Of a stretch of DNA of 64,000 nucleotides, positions 37,927 to 47,900 are shown in pieces; position 1 is the stretch's first letter; every line of letters begins with the position of its first letter. A program made the translations under genes and the position numbers. A model generated the notes under the pieces. It worked only from the letters and a program-made list of their open reading frames with translations, had not been told where the DNA came from and did not search any database. This DNA comes from Pseudomaricurvus sp. HS19 (GTDB taxonomy: Bacteria; Pseudomonadota; Gammaproteobacteria; Pseudomonadales; Cellvibrionaceae): assembly GCF_009857815.1 (NCBI RefSeq), contig NZ_WVVW01000011.1:215968-279967 (forward strand), in the 5' to 3' direction.

Positions 37927-39024
37927 ATGTCATCCCCCTTGAGCCCCTTATTGCCCAACCAGATTGAAGCCCGGCTGGAGTCACTGCCGGTTGCCGACAG
38001 CGGTTGGTTGCTGGGACAGATTGGTCGTATTGAGTCCGTTGCAGTGGAGACCGGCAAGGTCTCCGTGGCGCTGGAGCTGGCGGTGCCGGCCGATAGCCTG
38101 GAGCAGTCCCTGAGCGACGCGGTATGGGAAGCCCTGCGCGGACTGCCCGGCGTGGAGAGCGTCAGCGTTGACATCGGCTGGCAGTCCCCCGAAGGCGCGG
38201 TGGCGGACGAGTCCCAGCGTATCCCCAATGTGCGCAATATTATTGCGGTGGCCTCGGGCAAGGGCGGCGTGGGCAAGTCCACCACCGCGGTGAACCTGGC
38301 GCTGGCGCTGCAGGCCGAAGGGGCGAAGGTGGGTATCCTGGATGCGGATATCTATGGTCCCAGCATTCCCGCCATGCTGGGAGTGGGTGAGCAGCGTCCG
38401 GAAGTGGTGGAGCAGAAGGCCATGAGGCCCAATATCGGTCATGGCATCGCCTCCATGTCCATGGGGTACCTGGTGACCGAGCAGACACCTCTGGCGTGGC
38501 GCGGCCCCATGGCCAGCGGCGCGCTGCTGCAGATGCTGCAGCAGACCCTGTGGCCCGAACTGGACTACCTGATTATCGACATGCCCCCCGGCACCGGCGA
38601 TATCCAGCTGACCCTGTCACAAAAAGTCCCGGTGACCGGTGCCGTGATCGTCACCACCCCGCAGGACATCGCCCTGCTGGATGCCAAAAAAGGGGTGGAG
38701 ATGTTCCACAAGGTGCACGTGCCGGTACTGGGGGTGGTGGAGAACATGGCTACCCATATCTGCAGCAACTGCGGCCACGAGGAGCATATCTTCGGCGAGG
38801 GCGGCGGTGAGCAGCTGGCAAGCCAGTATGGTACCCGTCTGCTGGGCTCCCTGCCCCTGAGCCTGTCAATCCGCCAGCAGGCTGATGGTGGCTGTCCCAC
38901 CGTGGCTGCGGATGCGGAGTCCGCCGAGGCACAGACCTATCGCCAGATCGCCCTGCAGGTGGCGGCCGCGCTGGCAGTGAGTGTCAGCCAGACCCAGGCG
39001 CCGGTGATCGAAATCAGCGACTGA
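37927..39024 (+). CDS. apbC: Mrp/NBP35-type iron-sulfur cluster carrier ATPase
   Basis: A 365-residue P-loop protein with an N-terminal DUF59/MIP18-like domain (about residues 1-85, with LPGVESVSVDIGW) and the deviant Walker A VASGKGGVGKSTTAVNLALA. Further marks are LDADIYGPSIPAMLG, IIDMPPGTGDIQLTL and the C-terminal CSNCGHEEHIFGEGGG with the CxxC that holds a bridging cluster. The family loads Fe-S clusters onto apoproteins in the cytosol. A start at ATG 37927 gives normal length. It is divergent from metG and followed by dcd. Confidence 0.95.
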   Translation: MSSPLSPLLPNQIEARLESLPVADSGWLLGQIGRIESVAVETGKVSVALELAVPADSLEQSLSDAVWEALRGLPGVESVSVDIGWQSPEGAVADESQRIPNVRNIIAVASGKGGVGKSTTAVNLALALQAEGAKVGILDADIYGPSIPAMLGVGEQRPEVVEQKAMRPNIGHGIASMSMGYLVTEQTPLAWRGPMASGALLQMLQQTLWPELDYLIIDMPPGTGDIQLTLSQKVPVTGAVIVTTPQDIALLDAKKGVEMFHKVHVPVLGVVENMATHICSNCGHEEHIFGEGGGEQLASQYGTRLLGSLPLSLSIRQQADGGCPTVAADAESAEAQTYRQIALQVAAALAVSVSQTQAPVIEISD

Positions 39025-39155
39025 TTCAGGCCGTCGCACAGTGGTGGCCAGCGGTCGCCACTGGCTTTGCCTGCGCAGGGCAAAGCCAGTATGATTTCGC
39101 CCTTTCGTCCGATTGAATTCCCGATACTTACTTCTTCAGCACAGGTTAGCCATCT

Positions 39156-39725
39156 ATGAGCATCAAGTCCGACAAGTGGATCCGCCGCATGGCCGAGAAC
39201 GAAGGCATGATCGAGCCCTTCGAGGCTGGCCAGATCCGTTACAACGCCGCGGGCGAGAAGCTGGTCTCCTATGGGACTTCAAGCTACGGCTACGACGTGC
39301 GCTGTGCCAACGAATTCAAGATCTTTACCAACGTCCACTCCACCATCGTCGACCCCAAGCATTTTGACGAAAACAGCTTTGTGGATATCCAGGAAGACGT
39401 GTGCATTATCCCGCCCAACTCTTTCGCCCTGGCCCGTACCGTGGAGTACTTCCGTATTCCCCGCAGTGTCCTGACCGTGTGTTTGGGCAAATCCACCTAC
39501 GCCCGCTGCGGCATTATCGTCAACGTGACGCCGCTGGAGCCGGAGTGGGAAGGGCACGTAACCCTGGAATTCTCCAACACCACGCCGCTGCCGGCGAAAA
39601 TCTACGCCAACGAGGGCGTGGCGCAGATGCTGTTCTACGAATCCGACGAGATCTGCGAGACCTCCTACAAGGATCGCGGCGGTAAGTATCAGGGCCAGCG
39701 CGGTGTGACCCTGCCCAAGACCTGA
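39156..39725 (+). CDS. dcd: dCTP deaminase
   Basis: A 189-residue enzyme that converts dCTP to dUTP, feeding thymidylate synthesis. Family sequence is nearly continuous: [35 protein letters not shown], the [44 protein letters not shown] core (KSTYARCG and [11 protein letters not shown] segments with the catalytic Glu) and the tail [16 protein letters not shown]. Length is normal. A small spurious frame overlaps its start. A terminator follows 20 bases after the stop. Confidence 0.98.
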   Translation: MSIKSDKWIRRMAENEGMIEPFEAGQIRYNAAGEKLVSYGTSSYGYDVRCANEFKIFTNVHSTIVDPKHFDENSFVDIQEDVCIIPPNSFALARTVEYFRIPRSVLTVCLGKSTYARCGIIVNVTPLEPEWEGHVTLEFSNTTPLPAKIYANEGVAQMLFYESDEICETSYKDRGGKYQGQRGVTLPKT

Positions 39726-39742
39726 TTACACAGACCAGTTCC

Positions 39743-39768
39743 AAAGGGCCGGTGAATACCGGCCCTTT
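39743..39768 (+). terminator. Terminator of dcd
   Basis: AAAGGGCCGGT, GAAT loop, ACCGGCCCTTTTT, about 18 bases after the dcd stop. Confidence 0.9.
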
Positions 39769-39919
39769 TTATTTATGGCGCTGTTGCCCCGGGGGGCATG
39801 GGTTCATTTCTGGCCTGTCGGCTGGCGGTTTTCACGCATCAACTCTGCTGGCAACAGTTGGGCCCGGGGGCTACTCTCTTTGATTCCGATGTACGCATTC
39901 ACTCAGGGAGAGAACAATA

Positions 39920-40303
39920 ATGCTAAAGATCCTCTGCTTTTTTAAACGCCGCCCCGGCATGACCCGCGCTGAATTCCGCGCTTACTACGAAGCCAATCAC
40001 GCCCCGCTGATCGAGAAGATGATCCCCTTCTACATCTCCTACAAGCGCAATTTTGTGGAAGATGTGCAGGACTACAAGCCGGCCCATATCACCAATAACA
40101 CCGACGACTCTGACGAATTTGATGTGATGACCGAGCTCACCTTCTCCAGCCGGGATATGCTGGACAAGATGATGCACACGCTCTCCAATCCGGAGGTGGG
40201 TGATGTTATCGCCGCTGACGAGGCCAACCTGTTTGATCGCGACTCGGTAACCATCCTGATTGTGGACGAAGTCTCTTCACCGGAGCTTGCCCACAATGCC
40301 TGA
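39920..40303 (+). CDS. EthD domain-containing protein
   Basis: A 127-residue dimeric alpha-beta barrel protein of the EthD type, recognised by MLKILCFFKRRPGMTRAEFRAYYEANHAPLIEKM and the second beta unit ending VTILIVDEV. EthD proteins are found in ether-degradation operons and in polyketide or carotenoid tailoring, some with a conserved His (here NHAPL). GGGAGAG precedes the ATG. A GST-like gene follows after 30 bases on the same strand, so the two may be cotranscribed. Substrate unknown. Confidence 0.85.
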   Translation: MLKILCFFKRRPGMTRAEFRAYYEANHAPLIEKMIPFYISYKRNFVEDVQDYKPAHITNNTDDSDEFDVMTELTFSSRDMLDKMMHTLSNPEVGDVIAADEANLFDRDSVTILIVDEVSSPELAHNA

Positions 40304-40333
40304 AGATCAGGCTGTCTGGGGAGGGCCGTCATC

Positions 40334-40945
40334 ATGCAGCTGATCGGTGTCCTCAAATCCCCCTATGTGCGTCGTACCGCCATCTCGCTGCAGATGCTGG
40401 GGGTGGCGTTTGAGCATCGCTCACTCTCTACGTTCGACAACGAGGACGAGTACCGTGCGATAAATCCCGCCCTGAAGGCGCCAACCCTGGTGTGCGACGA
40501 CGGCACGGTGATGCTGGACTCGTCACTGATCCTGCAGTATGCCGAGGCGGCGCTCAGTCTCCGCTCCCTGTGGCCTGATAACCCTGCAGGGTTGCAGCGC
40601 GACTTCGCACTGGTGAGTATGGCTATGGCCGCCTGTGACAAGGCGGTGCAGTACATCTACGAGGTCTATCGCCGGCCCGAATCCGCTCAACTGGACAGCT
40701 GGCGCGAGCGGGTGGTGCAGCAGAGTCAAGGGGCGTTTACCGAGCTGGAGCGTCAGCTGCAACAAAACCCGCAGGCAGTTGCCAGCGACGAGTGTCAGTT
40801 GAGCGTCACCGCGGCGGTAGTCTGGCAGTTTGTTTGGGAGTACGCCGGCGAGCTGTTGCAGCCCTTGCAATGCCCGGGGCTGGAGGCGTTGTCCCGGCGG
40901 ATGGAGTCGCACCCGGTCTTCCGGCAATTTTCGCTGTCGCCCTGA
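40334..40945 (+). CDS. Glutathione S-transferase family protein
   Basis: A 203-residue GST. The N-terminal thioredoxin-like domain shows MQLIGVLKSPYVRRTAISLQ with the SPYVR active-site region, NPALKAPTLVCDDG with the cis-proline, and MLDSSLILQY with the glutathione-binding Asp/Ser-Ser pair. The C-terminal domain is helical and ends in QFSLSP. Probably a cytosolic transferase or peroxide/xenobiotic enzyme; substrate not evident. It follows the EthD gene closely and is followed after about 90 bases by yhiN. Confidence 0.88.
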   Translation: MQLIGVLKSPYVRRTAISLQMLGVAFEHRSLSTFDNEDEYRAINPALKAPTLVCDDGTVMLDSSLILQYAEAALSLRSLWPDNPAGLQRDFALVSMAMAACDKAVQYIYEVYRRPESAQLDSWRERVVQQSQGAFTELERQLQQNPQAVASDECQLSVTAAVVWQFVWEYAGELLQPLQCPGLEALSRRMESHPVFRQFSLSP

Positions 40946-41032
40946 TTGCGTCGGTGCAGGGAGCAGGGCGGCTGGTTTACAATGCGCGGCTGTTAGCCTT
41001 CTGATGCTCCTTGCTGCTGAGTCCTGTTGCGT

Positions 41033-42220
41033 ATGTCCCGATCCACAGATGTTGATGTATTGATTATTGGCGCTGGCGCCGCCGGCCTGATGTGTGCCAT
41101 TACCGCCGGGCAGCGGGGGCGCAATGTGCTGGTGGTGGATCACGCCAACAAGGTGGGCAAGAAGATCCTCATGTCCGGCGGCGGTCGCTGCAACTTCACC
41201 AATATGTATGTGGAACCGTCCAACTACCTCAGCGATAACAAACACTTCTGCAAGTCGGCCCTGGCCCGCTATACCCCGTGGGATTTTATCGGGCTGGTGG
41301 CCGGCCATCAGGTGCCTTACCACGAGAAAAAACTGGGCCAGCTGTTCTGCGACAATAAATCCAGTGACATTCTGGAGATGCTGTTGAGTGAGTGTGACAG
41401 CGCCGGTGTGCGCATTCAAACCCACTGCGAAGTCAGCTCGGTCAGCGCGCTGAATCCAGATTTCACGGTTGAGACGTCCATGGGAACTGTTCAGGCGCAG
41501 TCGCTGGTGGTGGCTACCGGCGGCCTCTCTATCCCCACCATGGGGGCCACTGGTTTGGGTTACGAACTGGCGGAGCAATTTGGCCTCAAGGTACTGCCGC
41601 GCCGCGCCGGGTTGGTGCCATTTACGCTATCGAAAGAGCAACTGGAGCCGTTCAAACCCTTGGTGGGCAACTCGGCAGAGGTGCGCATCCACTGCGGCAA
41701 TACCAGCTTTTTTGAAAACCTGCTGTTTACCCACCGGGGTTTAAGCGGTCCGGCAGTGTTGCAGATCTCCTCTTACTGGTTGCCGGGGCAGACTATCGCT
41801 ATTGACTGGAGCCCGACACAAAATCTGCAAGAGCTGTTGCAGCAAGCCAAAGCGGAACGTTCCAAAGCGGAGTTGAAAACCGTATTGGCGGGGCTGCACA
41901 CCAAAGCCTGGGCGCAGGTGTTCTGTGATCATTGGCTGGGCAGCAAACCAATGAATCAATACAGTGACGCCGACATTGCCGCTATTGCCGACCGCTTGCA
42001 TCGCTGGGAGATCATGCCCGCCGGTACGGAAGGCTATCGCACGGCTGAGGTGACACTGGGTGGTGTTGATACCAACGAGCTCTCTTCCAAAAGCATGGAA
42101 GCGAAGAAGCAACCAGGTCTCTACTTTATTGGCGAGGTGGTGGATGTGACCGGCTGGCTCGGCGGTTTCAACTTCCAGTGGGCCTGGGCCTGTGGTTATG
42201 CTGCCGGGGAAGTGGTGTAG
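41033..42220 (+). CDS. yhiN: HI0933/YhiN family NAD(P)/FAD-dependent oxidoreductase; likely attachment site of the following island
   Basis: A 395-residue flavoprotein. The dinucleotide-binding motif VLIIGAGAAGLMCAITAGQRG starts at about residue 9, followed by KVGKKILMSGGGRCNFTNM, a hallmark of the HI0933 family. The middle has VVATGGLSIPTMGATGLGYELA, and the C-terminus GLYFIGEVVDVTGWLGGFNFQWAWACGYAAG. ATG 41033 is chosen; a TTG two codons earlier exists. The physiological role of the family is not established. The stop codon TAG (42218-42220) is followed after two bases by the end of the accessory island. Its expected terminator lies beyond the island at 52604-52637, so yhiN appears to be the attachment site. 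Confidence 0.95.
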   Translation: MSRSTDVDVLIIGAGAAGLMCAITAGQRGRNVLVVDHANKVGKKILMSGGGRCNFTNMYVEPSNYLSDNKHFCKSALARYTPWDFIGLVAGHQVPYHEKKLGQLFCDNKSSDILEMLLSECDSAGVRIQTHCEVSSVSALNPDFTVETSMGTVQAQSLVVATGGLSIPTMGATGLGYELAEQFGLKVLPRRAGLVPFTLSKEQLEPFKPLVGNSAEVRIHCGNTSFFENLLFTHRGLSGPAVLQISSYWLPGQTIAIDWSPTQNLQELLQQAKAERSKAELKTVLAGLHTKAWAQVFCDHWLGSKPMNQYSDADIAAIADRLHRWEIMPAGTEGYRTAEVTLGGVDTNELSSKSMEAKKQPGLYFIGEVVDVTGWLGGFNFQWAWACGYAAGEVV

Positions 42221-42222
42221 CA
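42219..42222. repeat. Left flank AGCA direct repeat (candidate target duplication)
   Basis: AGCA touches the left TGT end; the same four bases follow the right ACA end at 52600-52603. Four bases can match by chance, and Tn7-like elements normally duplicate five. Confidence 0.4.
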
Positions 42223-42317
42223 TGTTCCGAAGGAATTAGTTTGTTCACTATCGGAATTGTTTGTTCACTTTTGACAGATAAATCAACAAAAAATCTATTT
42301 TTTAGGAAAAGTGAACA
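42223..42317. repeat. Left island end with three TGTTCACT sites
   Basis: Core GTTTGTTCACT occurs at 42239-42249 and 42259-42269, exactly 20 bases apart, each preceded by GGAATT; an inverted AAAAGTGAACA lies at 42307-42317. Regularly spaced subterminal repeats are typical of transposase-binding ends such as those bound by TnsB. Confidence 0.7.
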
Positions 42318-42611
42318 GTTTTAAGCTGGTTCTTTGTGTCTGGCTGGGTATGAATGAAAGTTCCAGCCAGCGAGGGATGCTAATGCAGGGGAAAGGTCAA
42401 CTCCTTATGGATATTGTATACCGCTTTATGGCTGTGCCCGTGATGACGGTGTAGCACCCTATGAAGTTATTAGCAGAGCCTCTTTCAAGCAATTCAAAAT
42501 ATCAAAAACCATCTACTGATTAACAGCTGAAAACTCTTCCTTTAGGGTTTATCAGCATATAAGTTTCGATAAGTTTTTTGTCATTTGAGGCAATCCCGTC
42601 AGCCATACATG
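42318..42611. other. Non-coding stretch between island left end and IS element
   Basis: About 290 bases with no supported gene. A 25-codon open frame starts at 42377 without family likeness. It may be a remnant of lost element genes. Confidence 0.5.
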
Positions 42612-42615
42612 CTAG

Positions 42616-43898
42616 CAGGCTGTTGAAAAAACACAGTCTGCCTGTAAATTCTTAACGGTAAATACAATCCACCTTGAGATGAAGATATCTTTTTTCTGAC
42701 TGCTTCAAACCATGGGCTGTGTTCAATTTTATATGTTGAACATGTTGGCGGTTTTGTCTGGCTAAAACTGAATCTTTCAGACCCAGATTCAGGCCAATAG
42801 CCCCTTTAGCCGGGTTACGTTGTACGCGGCTGCCGTAAATCGGAATATCCAGGCGGTCTTTGCCCGACCTACATGGCGTAATTTGCGCATCAGGCCAAAT
42901 TCCTTCATCCAACCAAAGCATTCTTCGATGCGCTTTCGTTTTAGCTGGCTGATTCGATAACCCCAGGTTTTGGTCGTCCTGCCATCAATCACACTGCCAA
43001 CCGACTTCTGGGCAACGTGTGGAGTAATGGACAGGCCACGCAGCCATCGACAAATTCACCGGTATCGTAACCTTTGTCTGCACCTACGGTCATTCCCGGG
43101 CGCGAACCCTGAGCGGCCAGCATGGTCGTACCGGCATCCCACTCCTGCCGTGTACCGGCTTCTGTAACTTCAGCCTCAACAATCAGACCGTTGCGATTCT
43201 CGGTCAATAAATGCCCCATGTGGCACAGACGGGATTCCTTGCCTGCGCTCTTTCTATACAGCTTGGCGTCACCATCGGTTGTAGAAGCATGGGTTTTATT
43301 ACTGCGCTTTTGTCCGTGGAAGTTCTCGCCGTCGTCATCGTCTGAACTATCCTTGGGCTTAAAGGACTTCATCGATGCACAAGCTTCCAGCAAGGTGCCG
43401 TCTACAGAAAAGTGATCACGGGACATCAGTTTTTTGGCATATGCCTGCTTTTTGATGGCGTCGAAAAACAGCTCATCAATATTACCCCGCATCAAGCGAT
43501 CCCGGTTCTTGGAAAATACCGAGTGATTCCAGACGCGATCATCCATCCCCAAGCCCACAAACCAGCGAAACATCAGATCGTAGTCCAGTCGTTCCACCAG
43601 CTGCCGCTCTGATCGAATGGTGAAGAAGATTTGGAGCAGCATGGATCGAATCAGTTGTTCTGGCGGAATGGATGGCCTGCCAACTGAAGAGTACATCTCA
43701 TCAAAAGCCGGCTCGATCTCTGCCAGAGCCGCATCGACGATCTTGCGTGCTTTGCGAATGGGGTGATTGTCTGGAATACGGGATTCCAGACTGACATAAC
43801 TGAAAAGTGCACCCTGATTTACTGAGTCGCCGCGCATGGATCATCACCCGAGATAAGATGCTGGTATTGTCTCATTTTTGGGGTTTTTCAACAGCCTG
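42616..43898 (-). mobile_element. IS5-family insertion sequence with frameshifted transposase
   Basis: A 1283-base element with perfect 15-base terminal inverted repeats (CAGGCTGTTGAAAAA at the left, its complement at 43884-43898). CTAG at 42612-42615 and 43899-43902 flanks it, fitting a four-base YTAR-type target duplication known for part of the IS5 family (CTAG is palindromic, so it could also extend the repeats). It lies near the left end of the island and is oriented leftward. Confidence 0.9.
42789..43837 (-). pseudogene. IS5-family DDE transposase, disrupted by one-base frameshift
   Basis: The N-terminal DUF772-type domain (MRGDSVNQGALFSYVSLESR, SIPPEQLIRSMLLQIFFTIRSERQLVERLDY) and the DDE core start (DHFSVDGTLLEACAS with the first Asp, VGADKGYDTGEFVDGC with the second) are in one frame up to about 43040. 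The family sequence continues in another frame (GLSITPHVAQKSVGSVIDGR, then RIEECFGWMKEFG with the last catalytic Glu, ending NVTRLKGLLA). One missing base near 43039-43041 explains the break. The 282-residue first fragment lacks the last catalytic residue, so the copy is probably inactive unless frameshifting occurs. Confidence 0.88.
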
Positions 43899-43902
43899 CT
43901 AG

Positions 43903-44256
43903 ATAGTGCGGACACATATCATGTAGAGGAGGGTGTGAAACGTAACAGTTCGGTAAATACAATAACAAGCGACCGAGCTCGGTCATAGGCAGAGTAGAAA
44001 CCTTCCCCCAGCTCAGCGACTAAAGGCAGGCTCTAAACGCACGGTTAAAAATGGGGGGATTACCCTTCCAATCCAGCCCCAGTATGAATTTTATTACCAT
44101 TCTAGCTAAAACTGATGTGTCCAATCTGTTTTGAGGCATTCGGATCGGAGAGGATCTTTACCGCTACCCATATGTGATGATCATTATATGTTAAGGCACC
44201 TGGCATTTGACCAATTACCCTCAAAACTCTCAACCAACATGAAGAATCATATCGGC
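43903..44256. other. Non-coding stretch between IS element and the 237-residue ORF
   Basis: 350 bases without a supported gene. It contains the perfect 14-base palindrome GACCGAGCTCGGTC at 43971-43984. It would hold the 3' end and terminator of the STAND operon, but no clear terminator hairpin is seen. Confidence 0.5.
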
Positions 44257-44970
44257 TTATTTGTTCAGCGGTTTAAGTTCATTTTTTAGAGTATTCAACT
44301 TTTCACATAACCCATCTATAAATTCACACACACTATCTGTCGCTTGCTCAACTTCTGTTTCATCTGTAAAAGAATCGGATTCAGACCTGAACTTCAACTC
44401 TTCTTCAGCCCAGGAGGTTAAAAAGTCATATAGTTCCTGCTCTTCATCGGACAATACAGAGGGAGGTACCTTTTTATCTTTAAACGATTTTAGTGAAATA
44501 AATTCAATAAAATGCAATGCCCTATATAAGTCGACGAGCATTGAAAAACTGTCTGCTGCAAGCGATTCATATTTACCAAGCCTATTTCTCTCCCATACAT
44601 TTGCTTCGGGAGAGAGTATGCTCAACGAGTCGATAATACCTCTGAATCTGGCCAATGGATAAGCATCCGGTTGTAAAGAGGTTCTGTGTTTCCACACTTT
44701 CAGAATTAATTCGACCACTTCCTTCTGATACTCTTCTTTCTTTTGAAGGTCGCTCTCATTTTCAGCTCGATCCATCACTTCTGCTAAATGATGAGACATC
44801 CATTTTCCGAGAGTGTCGCAGCTATCTGAAAAGCCCAGCTCAGTCGCCAGATGGTGACCAAGTACCAACACATCCTTCAGTGGTAACGATTTCTCCAGTT
44901 CTTCTGAAAAGATAGAGTCTTGCGTACCTCGCTTCTTTTTTGGACTCTTCGTCATACTCTGTAATTCCAT
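44257..44970 (-). CDS. Unknown helical protein overlapping the 3' end of the STAND ATPase gene
   Basis: A 237-residue ORF (or 232 from the ATG at 44955) in another frame of the same strand, starting 131 bases before the stop of the large gene. It has a basic N-terminus (SPKKKRG), a helical middle with paired His motifs (LVLGHHLATELG, KWMSHHLAEVMD), and an acidic helical C-terminal half (SDEEQELYDFLTSWAEEELK). No signal peptide or membrane segment is seen. I recognise no family. The overlap and position make it a candidate partner or regulator of the STAND ATPase, read from the same transcript. An internal start at 44799 would avoid the overlap but would remove the first His pair. Confidence 0.65.
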   Translation of the reverse strand: MELQSMTKSPKKKRGTQDSIFSEELEKSLPLKDVLVLGHHLATELGFSDSCDTLGKWMSHHLAEVMDRAENESDLQKKEEYQKEVVELILKVWKHRTSLQPDAYPLARFRGIIDSLSILSPEANVWERNRLGKYESLAADSFSMLVDLYRALHFIEFISLKSFKDKKVPPSVLSDEEQELYDFLTSWAEEELKFRSESDSFTDETEVEQATDSVCEFIDGLCEKLNTLKNELKPLNK

Positions 44971-47900
44971 CTTTACTTGCTCTTCGTGTTATTTCAACTT
45001 CAAGAATCAGATCTAAATCAACTTCACTCAGATACTTTTCTAAGTAATGTGAGGATATCTTCAGGCGGTGCCCGCCGGAAACAACATCATCACCATGTAT
45101 GTATTCCCTCTGTCTGGAATCGTCTCTGACATCACCCCATGCTTCATAATGAAATACGTTGTCTCCATTAGATGAATTAACCCAACTTACCGGATAGCTA
45201 TCGGACCGGCATAAGTCCAGCACTTCAACAACATTTTCAGACGGCGTAGTTTCAATCAAACGAACACCATAATTAAACACATCATTTTGATCTAAACGCG
45301 CATCACCGGAGTGTTCACTGAGCCAACCACGTAGTACAAATGGGCCATCACCTATCTCAAACTCATGACCAGCCGGTGGCAAACGGTAATCATGGGAATC
45401 ATCGGACGTTTGAAGCGCTCTAATCAATGATAGCCCTGTATCAGGGCTAACAAGAGAGGAAGATATTCTTACACTACAGCGATGCTTGCTCGTTCGAATA
45501 TCATGATAAGAGTCCACAACCAGATTGCCGTCATCGGAGGACAGACCAAGCTCCAGGTCAAAATCATCAACACCAATTGTTGCCACCCAATCCTCTGCCT
45601 CGACAGTAGGTGGTTTGTGAAAGCGTAATTCAAGCGGCGTCGGACAACGAAGATCACTCGACCAGTGCGGTGGTTGAGTTAGCCCCTCTAGTCTTAAAAA
45701 TCCGCTTAACGTTCCATAGTCGTCGTCATCATATTTAGGCTCTGCTAATGCTTTTTCTGTCATTAGAGAGCCGAGGCTACACCACATAGCATGCCATTCC
45801 AGATAATAACTATGGCGCTCTATTGTCGGCGTGGAGCCATGACTATGGCTATATAAGGTGTAATTAGCTCTTTCTAACTTATGTTTCCTTGGTTCATTTT
45901 GCCATGCTGTTAAATCCGAGCTATTCTCCCATCGCTCAATAATCCAGGCTTCCGCCTCATCAAGAAACATTTCTTCATCTACGCCAGCAAAGCATTCTAT
46001 TGCGCCAGGATACACATACCTGAGGGTATCTAATGAATCAAAACTAAATCTTCTCTCTTTGCCCCCTTCGCGAAATCCTCCACGAGAAACTCTACGCTTC
46101 GGTTTTTCTGAAACTAGGTCAGAGGTATTAATCCTATGTGCAGCTGCAATTTCTTGTTCACTGAAATCCACGAAATTACCCGAAATGAGTTTCATTAGAC
46201 AAGATTTAGCGAAATGACGCATCAATACGTGCGGAAACTCTTGGTCGGTTGCAATATCCAACAGCCAACTCGCAATACGTACAACGGCCTCTGGCGTTTC
46301 GGATGCAATTCGATCAAATGTAACGATGAGCCAAAGACGTGCTGATAGCCAATAAAAAGGCACATTATCTTCACGGTAGCCCGGCATAGATTTACGGTCA
46401 TATAAAGCTGTCAACGCGACTATTGTATTAAAATCACCCACCCTGGCAGATGCTCTAATACTATGAGCTGCTCTCCATCTCACCCTAGTATCTACATCAC
46501 CCAAAAATGAATAGAGTTGACATGCCAGCGCTGATTCAACCAAGAAATCAGAATCAGTTGCTTTTGTTGGAATTTTTAGGCGCGTGCTCAACCGATTGAT
46601 GTATCGAGTGGTAACATCTGCTATTTGTTCATCGCTGCAATAATCAGCCAGCAGTCTGATCACCGAATATATCTTGGTTAGCGGCAAGGAATCAGAATTT
46701 TTTTCCAAGCCATCTAGCAGCAAACTAACCGCTTCTTCTCTATTTAAATGTAGGCTATCAATTGCGTCTTTGAGCATCCCCCTGTCGTAGCCATAATCTT
46801 CATTGTATGAAAATTCGCCCAAGTGATTAGCAATCAGACTTGGTAAGTTTTCCTCCCTCCAGGAAGATATGGCATGAGACGATCCTACCCAAAGGTTAAT
46901 GCAATCAGTTAACGTTTTAGCCCATGTATAACCGACATCATCAATTACTCGATCATCAGCAAGAAGATTCAGAAAAGTAATACGATCCTTTGATTCAAAA
47001 CTCCTGCTGACTGAAATCAGGATTTCATCCGCTCCGATATAAAGCTCCTTACTTCTAGCCTCCTCTTTCTTAGCTTTTATCGAATCCACAAAATCGGCAG
47101 GTGATTCAAAGGAAATTTCTACAAGACTTATACCGTCAAGAAACTCCTCTTCTGTTTCCTCCCTAGCTCTAGGGTCAAGCTTATCGCTATCAACATCGGC
47201 CTTAATGACTTCTCTTTTTTGTTCCTTAAACTGAATGAGTTGATTCAGCGCCGAATGCCAATATCCACTATCATCGTTATACGGGATTATCTGATTTAGC
47301 GCCTGACATACTTTGGAACTACCATTCTTGTTGAACCGTAATAGCTCAGCTCTAGCGACTTCTTCTATTAGCTGCCTAGAACTTTTAGAGTTTGCAGCCG
47401 ATGCCAGCTTGTTAAGAAACTCACCACTCATATCATCACAAAAATTAAGCAGCGATGCTGCCTGCGAAGAGCTTATAGTTGCTTCTGATAAACCCGTTGA
47501 CATCAATGCTGGAAGGGTTTTATTAGCTAAAACTAAATCGCAATCTTCCCAATACCCGATTAGGCTTATGGCTTTAGCCATATCCAATATAGCAACAGCA
47601 GAAATCGCATCCCCCCAAGGGAAATGATCGTACCCCTCAAGAAGAGTACCGTACTCCGTTATTATCTCCGCCATCTGATTCGCTGTTTTTTGCGAAATTT
47701 CTGCCGAAAAGTGGTTTTTGGCGTTCTTTGATAACGTTGAAAATAGAGAGACGTCATGCATAGCATCGACATCAACGTCATTGGCGATATTGACTGCTAT
47801 TTTGAATATTTCTCTAGCCTCATCCTTATCTACAAAGAGCAATATTCTGGACAAATCTAGAAGAATACTGATTTTCTCACTTGCCGCCGCCTTTATATCT

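Noticed and set aside
42377..42454. 25-codon frame near the island's left end as a transposase remnant
   Set aside because: Too short and without any recognised motif.
42616..43898. IS5-type element as the agent that brought in the whole island
   Set aside because: Only one copy is present and its repeats lie well inside the island ends, which have different sequence.
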